DNA of 64,000 bases from MAG-121220-bin8 sp964433845 (GCA_964433845.1 CAYSTA010000001.1:62001-126000); one strand, 5' to 3'. Numbered from the stretch's first letter, positions 26,438 through 36,364 are shown. Notes: generated from the letters alone by a model not told the origin. A program made the numbers and translations.

Positions 26438-27644
26438 TTAGTTTAATTATCTCATTAAAAATATCCTCTGCAACTTCAAGTTTATTTTTTAATTTAAACT
26501 CAGTTAAATCATTTTTATTGCTTATGAAAGTAACTTTATTAGTATCATGATTAAAACCAGCTCCTTTATCCTTTAGAGAATTTAACACAATAGCATCCAA
26601 GTTTTTATTTTTAATTTTTTTAATTGCATTATCAACTTCATTATCAGATTCTAGTGCAAAACCTATTAGTAGTTGATTTGTTTTTTTTATAGAACCTAGA
26701 TGCTTTAGAATATCAACATTTGAAACCAAATCAATAGTAAAATTACTGTCTGCTTCTTTTTTTATTTTATTTTTTTTTATTTTTTTAGGTTTAAAATCAG
26801 AAACTGCTGCAGACAAAATAGCTATATCGACTTCAGGAAATAACTTAGAAGAAATTTGAAACATTTCATCTGCACTAGTAACATGAAAAGACTTTATTCT
26901 ATCATTTTTAATAGATAAGCTAGTAGGACCAGTTATTAAGAAAACTTCTGCTCCTAATTTAGCAGCAGTTTTAGATAATGCGAAACCCATCTTTCCACTA
27001 GAAAAATTACCAATAAATCTTACTGCATCAATAGCTTCATATGTTGGCCCAGCAGTAATTAACACTTTTTTTCCATAAAGTTTTTTTTTATTTAAAATAT
27101 AACTAGAAACAAAATCAATGATCTGATTTGGTTCTTGCATCCTTCCTTCTCCTTCCAATCCACTTGCAAGAAGTCCAGAATTAACTGGAATATGAATATT
27201 TCCAAATTCTATTAACTTACTAATATTTAATTTATTTGCTTGATTTTTATGCATATCTAAGTCCATGGCAGGAGCAAAAAATACTGGACACTTAGCAGAT
27301 AAATAAGTTGCAATTAATAAGTTATCCGCTCTAGCAGATGCCATTTTAGATAAAGTATTAGCAGTAGCTGGTGCAATAATAAAATAATTAGCCCATAATG
27401 CTAAATCAACATGATTATTCCATAATTTATTTTGATTATCCTTGTTAAAAAAGTCTGACAAAACAGGTCTTTTAGATAATGTAGAAAGAGTTAGTGGAGT
27501 TACAAAATCTTTAGAATTTGGAGTCATTATAACTTGTACATGAGCCCCATTTTTTATTAATAATCTTACTAAAAAGGCAGACTTATAAGCTGCTATTCCT
27601 CCTGAAATACCTAATAGAATATTTTTTCCATTTAGGATGGACAT
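26427..27644 (-). CDS. coaBC: Bifunctional phosphopantothenoylcysteine synthetase/decarboxylase
   Basis: CoaBC joins cysteine to 4'-phosphopantothenate and decarboxylates the product, two middle steps of CoA synthesis. The 405-residue fusion has the FMN-dependent CoaC half first (LLGISGGIAAYKSAFLVRLL, the catalytic His in NNHVDLALWANYFIIAPATANT near residue 74). The CoaB half starts near residue 190 (VLITAGPTYEAIDAVRFIGN, then SSGKMGFALSKTAAKLGAEV). It is complete. It starts 2 nt after rpoZ and overlaps the PorD-like gene by 11 nt. Confidence 0.96.
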   Translation of the reverse strand: MSILNGKNILLGISGGIAAYKSAFLVRLLIKNGAHVQVIMTPNSKDFVTPLTLSTLSKRPVLSDFFNKDNQNKLWNNHVDLALWANYFIIAPATANTLSKMASARADNLLIATYLSAKCPVFFAPAMDLDMHKNQANKLNISKLIEFGNIHIPVNSGLLASGLEGEGRMQEPNQIIDFVSSYILNKKKLYGKKVLITAGPTYEAIDAVRFIGNFSSGKMGFALSKTAAKLGAEVFLITGPTSLSIKNDRIKSFHVTSADEMFQISSKLFPEVDIAILSAAVSDFKPKKIKKNKIKKEADSNFTIDLVSNVDILKHLGSIKKTNQLLIGFALESDNEVDNAIKKIKNKNLDAIVLNSLKDKGAGFNHDTNKVTFISNKNDLTEFKLKNKLEVAEDIFNEIIKLNDK

Positions 27645-27646
27645 CT

Positions 27647-27970
27647 TTATTCTTTAATTTCAGTATTTCTATAATATATTTTATCTAACAACCAGTTTTC
27701 AATTGCCATAGCATGAGACTTAGGAAGCTTTTCATAGAATTTTGAAACTTCTATTTGCTCTTTGTTTTCAAAAATTTCATCTAAACTTTCAGTAGGACTA
27801 GCAAACTCTTCAAGTTTATCCAATAACTCTTTTTTTATTTCCTCATTAATTTGAATGGTTCTTTTAGCAATGATAGAAATAGCTTCATAGATATTATCTG
27901 TTTTTTGATCAACTACATTTCTATCATAAGTTATTGAATTTAATGGTGCACTTGTTTTTTTAAAATCCAT
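27647..27970 (-). CDS. rpoZ: RNA polymerase omega subunit
   Basis: A 107-residue protein matching the Bacteroidota form of the omega subunit, which aids assembly and stability of RNA polymerase. The segment NIYEAISIIAKRTIQINEEIK near residue 26 corresponds to the conserved omega helix around the beta-prime tail. The gene sits between bamD and coaBC (23 nt and 2 nt away), the usual flavobacterial position. Similarity to the proteobacterial omega is weak, so the assignment leans on context. Confidence 0.82.
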   Translation of the reverse strand: MDFKKTSAPLNSITYDRNVVDQKTDNIYEAISIIAKRTIQINEEIKKELLDKLEEFASPTESLDEIFENKEQIEVSKFYEKLPKSHAMAIENWLLDKIYYRNTEIKE

Positions 27971-27993
27971 AATAATTTTTTAAATGAAATTAA

Positions 27994-28797
27994 TTATTTT
28001 GCAAATGTAGTAATTTCTTTGTCTATAGTCTCTAACAGTTCATTTGATTTATCTATATACTTAGATTCAGGATAAGTTTCTAATAATTCATCATAAATCT
28101 TTCTCGCATTTTTTAGCCTTTCTAATTTTTTTGAATCAATACTATTGATTGCTAATTCATAAGATGAGTCCAATAGATAAAAAAGTGCATCTTCTCTGTA
28201 AGGAGTTCCTGGATAATCTGAAATAAAATCATCTAAAACTATTATAGCTGATTTATAGTCTCTAATTGTATTATATTGTTTTGCTATTTCAAATGCCTTA
28301 AATTCCAGTTTTATTCTAAGCTCTTGAACTAAATCATTAGCTGAAGACATTCTTTCAGAATTAGGGTATGTATTTATAAATTCCTGAAGCTTATCAATAG
28401 CTTCATTTGTTTCATTTTGATCAAGACTATGAACCGGAGAAGTTTTATAATAGGAAAAAGCAGATAAATACATGGCATCTTCAACTTTTTCACTTAATGG
28501 ATATGCTTTAGCAAAACTTTCAAATTCATATGATGCTAATACATAACTTTTAGTATTCAAGAGACAATTAGCATAAAAAAAAGTAATTCTCTCCCCTTGT
28601 GGTTTTCCCCTATATTTTGGTTTGATTTGTTCAAATAACCTGCTAGCCCTTCTAAATTCTTGATTTTCATAATACTTTTCAGCCATATCATACTTGGCCT
28701 TAATATCTTCATTTTTTAGAACTCTTTGAAATTCATTACATGAAAAAGAAATACTAATAAGTATTAGCAGAAAAAATATATATATTTTATTTGACAT
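27994..28797 (-). CDS. bamD: Outer-membrane assembly lipoprotein BamD
   Basis: BamD is the TPR-containing lipoprotein of the BAM complex that inserts beta-barrel proteins into the outer membrane. The 267-residue protein starts with a lipoprotein signal (FLLILISISFSCNEF, lipid Cys at about residue 20). TPR-like helices follow: KYDMAEKYYENQEFRRASRLFEQ, FFYANCLLNTKSYVLASYEFESFAKAYP, and later IDKLQEFINTYPNSERMSSA. It precedes rpoZ by 23 nt in the same direction and follows dapA by 36 nt. Nothing unusual is visible. Confidence 0.92.
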   Translation of the reverse strand: MSNKIYIFFLLILISISFSCNEFQRVLKNEDIKAKYDMAEKYYENQEFRRASRLFEQIKPKYRGKPQGERITFFYANCLLNTKSYVLASYEFESFAKAYPLSEKVEDAMYLSAFSYYKTSPVHSLDQNETNEAIDKLQEFINTYPNSERMSSANDLVQELRIKLEFKAFEIAKQYNTIRDYKSAIIVLDDFISDYPGTPYREDALFYLLDSSYELAINSIDSKKLERLKNARKIYDELLETYPESKYIDKSNELLETIDKEITTFAK

Positions 28798-28833
28798 ATA
28801 ATAAAATTATAAAGGAATGCAAATATATAAAAA

Positions 28834-29727
28834 CTACTCAGGATTTTCGGAAATAAACTTTTCTATTTTAGAATAAAGACTATCTGATACAGGAATTAAA
28901 GGTAATCTTAATTTATTTTCACAAAGATTCAATATTGAAAGTGCCGCCTTAGTTCCAGACGGATTTCCTTCATCAAAAAGTAATTTTAGATATGGCTTTA
29001 TTAAACCTAATAATATATTAGTATTCTTTTTTTCTTTTTTTAAAGCATAATTAATTGTCTTTGTAAAGAGTTTAGGAATAGAGCCGGCAGCTACAGATAT
29101 AACACCATCTGCACCATTTAAAATACTTTCAGCAGCAGTATCATCGTCCCCAGAAAGAACTAGAAAATTTATAGGTTTATTTTGTATTAAATTGTTCATT
29201 TGATCTAAATCACCTTTAGCTTCTTTTATACCAATTATGTTTTTGTGTTTTTTTGCAAGTTTAATTGCAGTATCAGGTTCCATATTACAACTAGTTCTTC
29301 CAGGAACATTATATAGTATAATTGGAACTTTAGATGAGTTTGCAAGTTTTGAAAAATGCAGAAAAATACCTTCTTGTGAAGGTTTATTATAATATGGAAC
29401 AACTGAAAGAATTGCAGAAAATCCTATCAAATCTGATTTGCTAACATAATCTACTAAATAATCTGTATAATTTGATCCTATTCCAATAACAAGAGGAACT
29501 CTTCCTTTATTTGCATTAATAAAAGCTTTTCTACATTTAACTTTCTCATTTTCGGATAATGTTGCATATTCTCCCGTTGTGCCTTGAACTACAATATAAT
29601 TTACTCCACCCTTTATTACAAAATCAACTAATTTTTCTATAACATCATAGTCAACTGAAAAATCACTTTTAAATGGAGTAATTATTGCAACTCCTGTTCC
29701 TCTTAAGCTATTAATCAAATCAATCAT
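28834..29727 (-). CDS. dapA: 4-hydroxy-tetrahydrodipicolinate synthase
   Basis: DapA condenses pyruvate with aspartate semialdehyde at the entry to the diaminopimelate and lysine branch. The 297-residue TIM barrel shows GTGVAIITPFKSDFSVDYDV near residue 10, VQGTTGEYATLSENEK near 47, the catalytic Tyr in ILYNVPGRTSCNM near 137 and the Schiff-base Lys in IIGIKEAKGDLDQM near 166. It is full length. It overlaps the upstream DUF6913 gene by 4 nt (ATGA). DapF, a later step, is encoded about 11 kb away. Confidence 0.96.
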   Translation of the reverse strand: MIDLINSLRGTGVAIITPFKSDFSVDYDVIEKLVDFVIKGGVNYIVVQGTTGEYATLSENEKVKCRKAFINANKGRVPLVIGIGSNYTDYLVDYVSKSDLIGFSAILSVVPYYNKPSQEGIFLHFSKLANSSKVPIILYNVPGRTSCNMEPDTAIKLAKKHKNIIGIKEAKGDLDQMNNLIQNKPINFLVLSGDDDTAAESILNGADGVISVAAGSIPKLFTKTINYALKKEKKNTNILLGLIKPYLKLLFDEGNPSGTKAALSILNLCENKLRLPLIPVSDSLYSKIEKFISENPE

Positions 29728-30239
29728 TTTATCAATTTCAAATATTTAATTAATTCCATTTTAAAATCTAAATAATTTTTAATTTTTTCAGAAAAAATCA
29801 AATCGTTTAATTTAGAGTCTACTGACTCAAAACCTACTCTAAATTTTGCGTTTGTTTTGGAAGAAAGCAAAATTAAAGAATAGTTTGATTTGAAAAAATT
29901 AATTAATAAATCAAATTCAAAAGAAATAAATTCCAATGAATCTTTTCCATTTAAGTTTCCAGTAAAAGAAATACATTCAGGAGTAATATTCATATTTGAA
30001 AAAACATTAAAAGTGTTTCTATTTTCTTGGAATGTTATAATTTTTAGATCTTTCTCTTTTAATCCTAAAGAATTTGACAAATCAATAAAGTTATCAACTG
30101 ATACAGGAAATGATGGGTCTATAATACATCCTAAAGTTTTAATAGGGTTTGGTTTAAACCTTCTCTGAGCTGAAAGTTTATTTAAAGACTTCTCAATCTT
30201 TTTACTCAATAATTTATTACGTAGTGATTTAAAAATCAT
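29724..30239 (-). CDS. DUF6913-like conserved hypothetical protein
   Basis: A 171-residue soluble protein with a basic N-terminus (MIFKSLRNKLLSKKIEKSL) and no signal peptide or membrane helix. The arrangement, a Lys/Arg-rich leader then GCIIDPSFPVSVDNFIDLSN and a C-terminal region ending in a Lys-rich helix, resembles the DUF6913 family found in flavobacteria beside dapA. No catalytic motif is visible and the function is unknown. Its stop overlaps the dapA start by 4 nt, so it is probably translated with dapA. It is divergent from the 5'-nucleotidase pair. Confidence 0.6.
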   Translation of the reverse strand: MIFKSLRNKLLSKKIEKSLNKLSAQRRFKPNPIKTLGCIIDPSFPVSVDNFIDLSNSLGLKEKDLKIITFQENRNTFNVFSNMNITPECISFTGNLNGKDSLEFISFEFDLLINFFKSNYSLILLSSKTNAKFRVGFESVDSKLNDLIFSEKIKNYLDFKMELIKYLKLIK

Positions 30240-30275
30240 ATATTTAATACTTCTGTAAAATTACATATTTCGTCA

Positions 30276-31046
30276 TTGAAACCTATATTATATTTTAATA
30301 ATAAAAACAAACTTATTGTTATAATTCTAACAATTTTATTTTTTTCATGTAATAATTATAATTATCAAATTAATAATATTAAAGGAGAAAATATAATTGT
30401 TTTGGATTCAATTGCTAAAAATAAAGAACTAGACAAATTAATACATCCTTACAGAAAAAAAATTAAAGAGTTACAAAAAATAATAGGATATTCTAAAAAA
30501 TCTCTAAGTATTAGAGATGGCGTATTGGAATCTTCATTAGGAAATCTATTGGCAGATATTTTAATTGAAGAATCTAACCCTGTTTTTAGTAAAATTTCAT
30601 CTGAAAAAATTGATTTTTGTTTATTAAATTTTGGAGGAGTAAGAGGAAACTTAAATAAAGGACAAATCACTCAACACGATCTTTTTACTATTATGCCTTT
30701 TAATAATACATCAACTGTTGTTAAACTTAGTGGAGAAAAAGTTTTAGAATTAATTCAATATATAAATAAAGAGAAATTAGCTCATCCTGTTTCAGGAATA
30801 AAAATAGAGTTTAAAGGAAATAAAATAAATAAAGTACTAATAAGAAATAAAAAATTTAATATTGATAAGACATATTATATTTTAACTTCAAATTTCCTTC
30901 AAGAAGGTGGAGATAAAATGGTTTTTTTTAAGAATCCATTAGAACTATATTCACTTAATACAAATATTAGAGATGTTCTAATTAATTATATTATAAAAAA
31001 AGATACCATTGTTAGTAAAATAGATAATAGAATTATAAGATTATAA
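30276..31046 (+). CDS. 5'-nucleotidase C-terminal-domain lipoprotein
   Basis: A 256-residue protein corresponding to only the C-terminal, substrate-binding domain of the UshA-type 5'-nucleotidases. Family features include LESSLGNLLADILIEES near residue 86, LLNFGGVRGNLNKGQITQHDLFTIMPFNN near 115 and SNFLQEGGDKM near 207. Translation appears to start at TTG, giving a lipoprotein signal (VIILTILFFSCNN). The matching metallophosphatase domain is encoded by the next gene, whose ATG overlaps this stop by one base. The two halves probably act together on nucleotides in the envelope. Confidence 0.85.
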   Translation: MKPILYFNNKNKLIVIILTILFFSCNNYNYQINNIKGENIIVLDSIAKNKELDKLIHPYRKKIKELQKIIGYSKKSLSIRDGVLESSLGNLLADILIEESNPVFSKISSEKIDFCLLNFGGVRGNLNKGQITQHDLFTIMPFNNTSTVVKLSGEKVLELIQYINKEKLAHPVSGIKIEFKGNKINKVLIRNKKFNIDKTYYILTSNFLQEGGDKMVFFKNPLELYSLNTNIRDVLINYIIKKDTIVSKIDNRIIRL

Positions 31047-31957
31047 TGAAAAGAAGATACTTTATAGATAAAATTACTTCATCAACAATTTTCGGATTGG
31101 CTTTTCCTTTTATAAGTTTTGAAAAAATAAAATTTAATTCAAAAAAGATTACTATTCTCCATACTAATGATGTACATAGTCATATTGATCCTTTTCCTTC
31201 AAATGATCCTATTAACCCAAGTGGTGGTGGAGTAATTGCAAGAGCAAAAATGATAAATGCTTTCAAAAAACAAAACCCTAATACTCTTGTCTTAGACGCT
31301 GGAGATATTTTTCAAGGAACTCCTTATTTTAATTTTTTTGAAGGAGAAATTGAATTAAAACTAATGAGTAAATTGGGTTATAATGCTTCAACTTTAGGAA
31401 ACCATGAATTTGACAATGGTATTAAGAAACTAGCCAAATCTTTAGAGCATGCTAACTTTTCATTATTAAATTCAAATTATACACTAAAAAATACTCCATT
31501 AGAGGGTAAAATTAAAAATTATGAAATATTTGTTTTGGAAGGTATTAGAATTGGTGTATTCGGAATTGGAATTAAATTAGAAGGATTAGTAGATAAAAAA
31601 TTGTATAGTGGAATCAAATATTTAGATCCAATAGAAATTTCTCAGGATGTTGCGTATAAACTTAAAAATGAGTTTAAGTGTGATATAATAATTTGTCTGT
31701 CTCATCTAGGTTTTAGCAGAGGATATAATGATGGAGTCATGTGTGATTTGATATTAGCAGAAAAAACAAAAGATATAGATCTTATAATAGGAGGACATTC
31801 TCACACATTCATGAAAAAGCCATTTAAAGTGAAAAATTCAATAGGTAAAGAAGTAATAATTAATCAGGTTGGATGTTTTGGTATAAATCTTGGAAAAATT
31901 GACTTTTATCTTAGTGAGGATAAGATTAAAAAAAAATCAAATTCTTTTAAGGTTTAA
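31046..31957 (+). CDS. 5'-nucleotidase-type metallophosphoesterase
   Basis: A 303-residue calcineurin-like phosphoesterase, the catalytic half of an UshA-type nucleotidase. Metal ligands are visible in ILHTNDVHSHIDPF near residue 36, LDAGDIFQGTPYF near 83, TLGNHEFDNG near 113, and the later CLSHLG and GGHSHTF. The N-terminus MKRRYFIDKITSSTIFGLAF has a twin-arginine-like pair, which suggests folded export by Tat. It follows the gene for the C-terminal domain with a one-base overlap, the reverse of the domain order in fused enzymes. The end overlaps convergent ligA by 11 nt. Confidence 0.88.
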   Translation: MKRRYFIDKITSSTIFGLAFPFISFEKIKFNSKKITILHTNDVHSHIDPFPSNDPINPSGGGVIARAKMINAFKKQNPNTLVLDAGDIFQGTPYFNFFEGEIELKLMSKLGYNASTLGNHEFDNGIKKLAKSLEHANFSLLNSNYTLKNTPLEGKIKNYEIFVLEGIRIGVFGIGIKLEGLVDKKLYSGIKYLDPIEISQDVAYKLKNEFKCDIIICLSHLGFSRGYNDGVMCDLILAEKTKDIDLIIGGHSHTFMKKPFKVKNSIGKEVIINQVGCFGINLGKIDFYLSEDKIKKKSNSFKV

Positions 31958-33953
31958 GATTTATCATTTCCATTAAATCATTCTCAGATATTATTGGAAT
32001 TTCTAGTTTTTTTACCTTTAAAAGTTTGCTTGGTCCTATATTGTTTCCTCCCAATAAATAATTTGTTTTTGAAGAAATAGAAGAAGACAATTTCCCTCCA
32101 TTTAATTCTATTAATCTTTTCAATTCATCTCTTGAATATTGATTAAATACACCAGATATAACAAATATATAACCAGACAAAGCATCGGTTGTTTTTTGGA
32201 TAGATTTATCTATTTGAAATTTTAAACCTATAATTTTAAGTCTATTAATAATATCAATATTTTCTTTATTACTAAAAAAATCAACTATACTTTCTGAAAT
32301 TCTATCACCTATTTCATCAACTAAAAGCAATTCTTCAAATGTAGCAGAAATCAAATTATCAATAGATTTGAATTTTTTAGCTATTTTTTTTGCTACAGTT
32401 TGACCAACATATCTTATTCCTAAAGCAAATAAAACTCTTTCAAAACCAATTTTTTTAGAATCTTCTAAACCAACAAAAATATTCTCAACTGATTTGTCAG
32501 CCATTCTTTCTAGCAAAATTAAATCTTCTTTTTTAAGATCATATAAATCAGCATAATTTGAAATTAATCCATTACTATGCAATAAATCAATTGTTTCATT
32601 TCCTAAACCGTTTATATCCATCGCCTTTCTAGAAATAAAGTGTTGAATTCTTCCTGTAATTTGAGGAGGGCAATTATAATAATTCAAGCAATAATGATGT
32701 GCTTCTGATTCTTTCTTAGAAAGAAGTTTAAAACAAGAAGGACAATTTTCTATGAATTTAATTTTTTCGGATTTAATATCTCTTTTTGTTATTTCAACTC
32801 CTACTATTTTTGGAATAATTTCTCCTCCTTTTTCTACAATTACAATGTCATTTATATATAAATCAAATTTATTTATCTGATCTTGATTATGTAAAGATGC
32901 TCTTTTAACGTAGGTTCCACCTAAAAGAACAGGCTCTAAATTAGCCACTGGAGTAATAGCACCAGTTCTTCCAACTTGATAAGAAACGCTTAATAATTTA
33001 GTAAATATTTGTTCCGTTTTAAATTTATATGCAATCGACCATCTTGGGTACTTTGATGTAAATCCAAGTTCATCTTGATAATCTATTTTATTTACTTTTA
33101 TTACAATTCCATCGATCTCAAAATTTAAATTATCTCTGTTTTTATCCCAATAATTAATATATTCCATTATATCTTTTAAACTACTACAAAGCTTATAGGT
33201 TTTAGATATATTAAACCCCCAATCTAATGCATTTGACAAATATTCGTTTTGAGTTTCAAATATTTGTTCAGAAATAACTATTTGATATAAAAAACATTTT
33301 AAAGGTCTTTTAGCTACCTCGGCACTATCTTGCAATTTAAGACTTCCAGAAGCTGTATTTCTTGGATTCATATACGGGTCTAATCCTTCAGAAAGTCGTT
33401 TTTTATTCATTTTAATAAAATCGTCCTTTTCAATAATTATTTCTCCTCTAATCTGAAATTTACCTGGATAATTTCCTTTTAATTTTAAAGGAATAGTTTT
33501 TATAGTCTTAATGTTTTCTGTAACATCATCACCTTGTACACCATCTCCTCTAGTTACTGCTCTTTTTAATTTTCCATTTTCATATGTTAAATTAATAGAA
33601 ACACCATCAAATTTTAATTCACATAAATATTGAAGATCATTATCCTTTAAATTTTTATATAATCTATTATTCCAATCTTCCAAATCATCTTTAGAATAAG
33701 AATTATCCAAAGAATACATTGGGAATTCGTGTTTTATAGTATTAAATTTTTTAATTATTTCACCCCCTACTCTTGATGTTGGTGAATTTACATCTTTAAA
33801 CTCTGGATATTCCTTTTCAAGTTTAATAAGATCATTTAACTTCATATCAAAATCATAATCACTAATTTCAGGTTTATCTAATACATAATAATAGTAGTTA
33901 TGAAGATGCAATTCATTTCTCAAATTTTCAATATTTTTCTTTATAGAATTCAT
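31947..33953 (-). CDS. ligA: NAD-dependent DNA ligase
   Basis: LigA seals nicks in replication and repair using NAD. The 668-residue enzyme is complete. The Ia domain is at the N-terminus, the adenylated Lys is in CELKFDGVSINLTYENG near residue 116, and the OB fold includes GRTGAITPVANLEPVLLGGT. The zinc site is CPSC with later CLNYYNC near residues 403-430. Helix-hairpin-helix repeats follow, then a C-terminal BRCT domain (LSGYIFVISGVFNQYSRDEL). Its start overlaps the prmC stop by 4 nt and its end overlaps the convergent phosphoesterase. Confidence 0.97.
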   Translation of the reverse strand: MNSIKKNIENLRNELHLHNYYYYVLDKPEISDYDFDMKLNDLIKLEKEYPEFKDVNSPTSRVGGEIIKKFNTIKHEFPMYSLDNSYSKDDLEDWNNRLYKNLKDNDLQYLCELKFDGVSINLTYENGKLKRAVTRGDGVQGDDVTENIKTIKTIPLKLKGNYPGKFQIRGEIIIEKDDFIKMNKKRLSEGLDPYMNPRNTASGSLKLQDSAEVAKRPLKCFLYQIVISEQIFETQNEYLSNALDWGFNISKTYKLCSSLKDIMEYINYWDKNRDNLNFEIDGIVIKVNKIDYQDELGFTSKYPRWSIAYKFKTEQIFTKLLSVSYQVGRTGAITPVANLEPVLLGGTYVKRASLHNQDQINKFDLYINDIVIVEKGGEIIPKIVGVEITKRDIKSEKIKFIENCPSCFKLLSKKESEAHHYCLNYYNCPPQITGRIQHFISRKAMDINGLGNETIDLLHSNGLISNYADLYDLKKEDLILLERMADKSVENIFVGLEDSKKIGFERVLFALGIRYVGQTVAKKIAKKFKSIDNLISATFEELLLVDEIGDRISESIVDFFSNKENIDIINRLKIIGLKFQIDKSIQKTTDALSGYIFVISGVFNQYSRDELKRLIELNGGKLSSSISSKTNYLLGGNNIGPSKLLKVKKLEIPIISENDLMEMINLKP

Positions 33954-34789
33954 TTAAAAGTAGCTCTTATCATTCTATTTTTTGATCTATAATCTTTTTT
34001 TAATTCAATATCGTGAAAACCTGCTTTAATTAAAAGCTCTGAAATACCTAAATCTTGCTTTTCAGAAATTTCAAAAAATATATTTCCATTATTATTTAAA
34101 TTTTGCTTCGCAAAATCAATTATTTTATAATAAAAAAATAAAGGATCATTATCATCAACAAATAATGCTTTATGAGGTTCAAAAAGCAAAACATTTTTAT
34201 TTATACTTTTCTTTTCACTATTACAAATATAAGGAGGATTAGATACAATTATATCGAATTTTTTATCCGATTTTATTGAAGATATATCCTGAACTTCAAA
34301 TAAAACTTTGACTTCATTTAAAAATGCATTTTTTTTTGCAACTTCTAAAATTTCTTGGTTAATATCCCATGCAGTTAAATCACATGATTTTATAAATTTA
34401 GCTAATGAAATTGCAATACAACCACTTCCAGTACCAATATCTAATATTTTTTTGTTTATAGGATTTGTACTTATAACCCAAGAAACTAATTCTTCTGTCT
34501 CAGATCTTGGAATTAGAACTTTATTATTTAAGTGAAATTTTAAATTCATAAACTCTGATTCTCCAATAACATATTGGATTGGCATATTAATTTTCAAAAG
34601 TTCAATAGCTTTGAAAAGATTGGATTTTTGATGATCACTAATTATATAGTTTGGATTTAATATATATTTCATTCTATTAATGCCACAATAGTATTCAATC
34701 AACCAGAAAAAAAACTCATCTAACTCATTCCTGTCAATTTTAGAATCTAATTTTCTAATAAATAAATTATAATATTCAATTAAGGTCAT
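33950..34789 (-). CDS. prmC: Peptide chain release factor N5-glutamine methyltransferase
   Basis: PrmC methylates the Gln of the GGQ motif in release factors RF1 and RF2. The 279-residue product has the PrmC N-terminal helical domain, a SAM-binding motif ILDIGTGSGCIAISLAKFI and the catalytic NPPY motif (IVSNPPYICNSEK). I prefer the ATG that shares a base with the stop of the upstream acetyltransferase gene (TAATG), giving MTLIEYYNLF; an in-frame ATG 21 nt upstream would lie inside that gene. The stop overlaps ligA by 4 nt. Confidence 0.92.
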   Translation of the reverse strand: MTLIEYYNLFIRKLDSKIDRNELDEFFFWLIEYYCGINRMKYILNPNYIISDHQKSNLFKAIELLKINMPIQYVIGESEFMNLKFHLNNKVLIPRSETEELVSWVISTNPINKKILDIGTGSGCIAISLAKFIKSCDLTAWDINQEILEVAKKNAFLNEVKVLFEVQDISSIKSDKKFDIIVSNPPYICNSEKKSINKNVLLFEPHKALFVDDNDPLFFYYKIIDFAKQNLNNNGNIFFEISEKQDLGISELLIKAGFHDIELKKDYRSKNRMIRATFK

Positions 34790-35283
34790 TATAAGTTCTT
34801 TATCATCCATACAGGACAGGAAGAATGTCCTGTATTACCTAAAGGTTTATCAATATAAATAAAGCCTTCAGATAAATATAATTTTTGAGCTGATTTCATA
34901 TTGTACATAGTCTCAATATAACATTTATCATATTTATATCTTCTAGCTATATCAATACATTTTTTAATCATTTTCTTGCCCAAACCAATTCCTCTAGCAT
35001 CACCCAAAAAATACATTTTTTGAAGTTCACAAATATTTTCTTCAGAATTTTTTAATGGAGCAATTCCAGCACCACCAAATATTTTACCTCTTCTTTCAAT
35101 TATAAAATAAATACTCTTGGAGCGATTATAAGCATCACTCATTTTATTTAATTCTGGATCACATAATGCAGTACCCTTCTTAGGAACTTTAAATTCTATC
35201 ATAACGGAGCGCAAAATATTTTCTAATTCTTTATTGTCAGATTCAATAATTTCTCTTATAATCCATTCTGTATTAGCTTCCAT
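34789..35283 (-). CDS. GNAT-family N-acetyltransferase
   Basis: A 164-residue single-domain acetyltransferase. The acetyl-CoA-binding motif A is seen as LQKMYFLGDARGIGLGKKMIKKCIDIARRY (Arg-x-x-Gly-x-Gly type) near residue 87. Motif B is KCYIETMYNMKSAQKLYLSEGF. The substrate is unknown. It forms an overlapping minus-strand cluster with prmC and ligA, and is divergent from ribD across a 67-nt spacer. A role in acetylating a ribosomal or release-factor-associated protein would be speculation. Confidence 0.85.
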   Translation of the reverse strand: MEANTEWIIREIIESDNKELENILRSVMIEFKVPKKGTALCDPELNKMSDAYNRSKSIYFIIERRGKIFGGAGIAPLKNSEENICELQKMYFLGDARGIGLGKKMIKKCIDIARRYKYDKCYIETMYNMKSAQKLYLSEGFIYIDKPLGNTGHSSCPVWMIKNL

Positions 35284-35350
35284 TTTTTAGATTAATTTTG
35301 TATTATGAAGATACGTCATAAATATTAGAGAAAACTTGATTTAATCAATT

Positions 35351-36364
35351 ATGAACAAGAAATCCAGTCATGAATTTTATATGTCAAGGTGCATTGAAAT
35401 TGCAAAAAAAGGAATAGGAACCACATTCCCAAACCCTTGCGTTGGATGTATAATTGTTTATAATAATAAAATAATTTCTGAAGCATTTTCTAGTAATTAT
35501 GGAGGGAATCACGCTGAAATTAATGCAATACAAAATATTGAAGAAAAGAGACTTTTAAAAAAATCAACTCTATATGTAACATTAGAACCATGTTCTCACT
35601 TTGGCAAGACTCCACCTTGTTGTCATACTATCATCAATTATAAAATACCAAATGTTATTATAGGAACCTTAGACAATAGTTCTAAAGTAAATGGTAATGG
35701 AATCCGTTTATTAAAAAAAAACAAGATAAATGTTATTAAAGGAGTTTTAGAAAAAGAATGTAGGGAATTACATAAAGTTTTTCTTCATTTTAATAAAAAT
35801 AAAAGACCATTTATTATTTTAAAATGGGCACAATCCAAAGACAAAATTATTGCACCATTAATAAAAGAAAAAATACAACCATATTGGATTTCTTCAAAAA
35901 AAAGCAGACAATTAGTACACAAATGGAGATCTGAAGAACATGCAATTTTAATCGGACATGACACTGTTATTTGTGATAACCCAACTTTAAATATTAGAAA
36001 TTGGAAAGGCATAAACCCAATTAGAATAGTAATAGATTTAAAAAATGATTTAAAAAAAACATATAAAGTTTTTAATAATCAGGCTAATACAATAAAAATA
36101 ATTGATAAGAATATTGAAAAAAATAAATCATTTTCAACTGAAATAAGTAACTTTTTATTTACAAAAAATATACAATCTGTAATAATTGAAGGTGGGAAAA
36201 AAACTTTAGAAGAATTTATAAAAAATAATCTTTGGGATGAAGCTAGAATATTCACTAATAAGAAAAAAATGAATAAAGGATTGAAAGCACCCATTATTCA
36301 TGGGAAAATAATTTCAAAAAAAATTATAGGTGACGATAAACTAGAAATTTTTAAACCTTGTTAA
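35351..36364 (+). CDS. ribD: Bifunctional diaminohydroxyphosphoribosylaminopyrimidine deaminase/reductase
   Basis: RibD carries out the second and third steps of riboflavin synthesis. The N-terminal deaminase domain has the zinc ligands in GGNHAEINAI near residue 50 and EPCSHFGKTPPCCHTI near 78. The reductase domain follows from about 150 (FIILKWAQSKDKIIA, then EHAILIGHDTVICDNPTLNIR and SVIIEGGKKTLEEFIK). The 337 residues are slightly shorter than the enterobacterial enzyme but complete in motifs. Its last 14 nt overlap the convergent thioesterase gene. RibH, a later enzyme of the same pathway, is encoded at the right end of the window. Confidence 0.95.
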   Translation: MNKKSSHEFYMSRCIEIAKKGIGTTFPNPCVGCIIVYNNKIISEAFSSNYGGNHAEINAIQNIEEKRLLKKSTLYVTLEPCSHFGKTPPCCHTIINYKIPNVIIGTLDNSSKVNGNGIRLLKKNKINVIKGVLEKECRELHKVFLHFNKNKRPFIILKWAQSKDKIIAPLIKEKIQPYWISSKKSRQLVHKWRSEEHAILIGHDTVICDNPTLNIRNWKGINPIRIVIDLKNDLKKTYKVFNNQANTIKIIDKNIEKNKSFSTEISNFLFTKNIQSVIIEGGKKTLEEFIKNNLWDEARIFTNKKKMNKGLKAPIIHGKIISKKIIGDDKLEIFKPC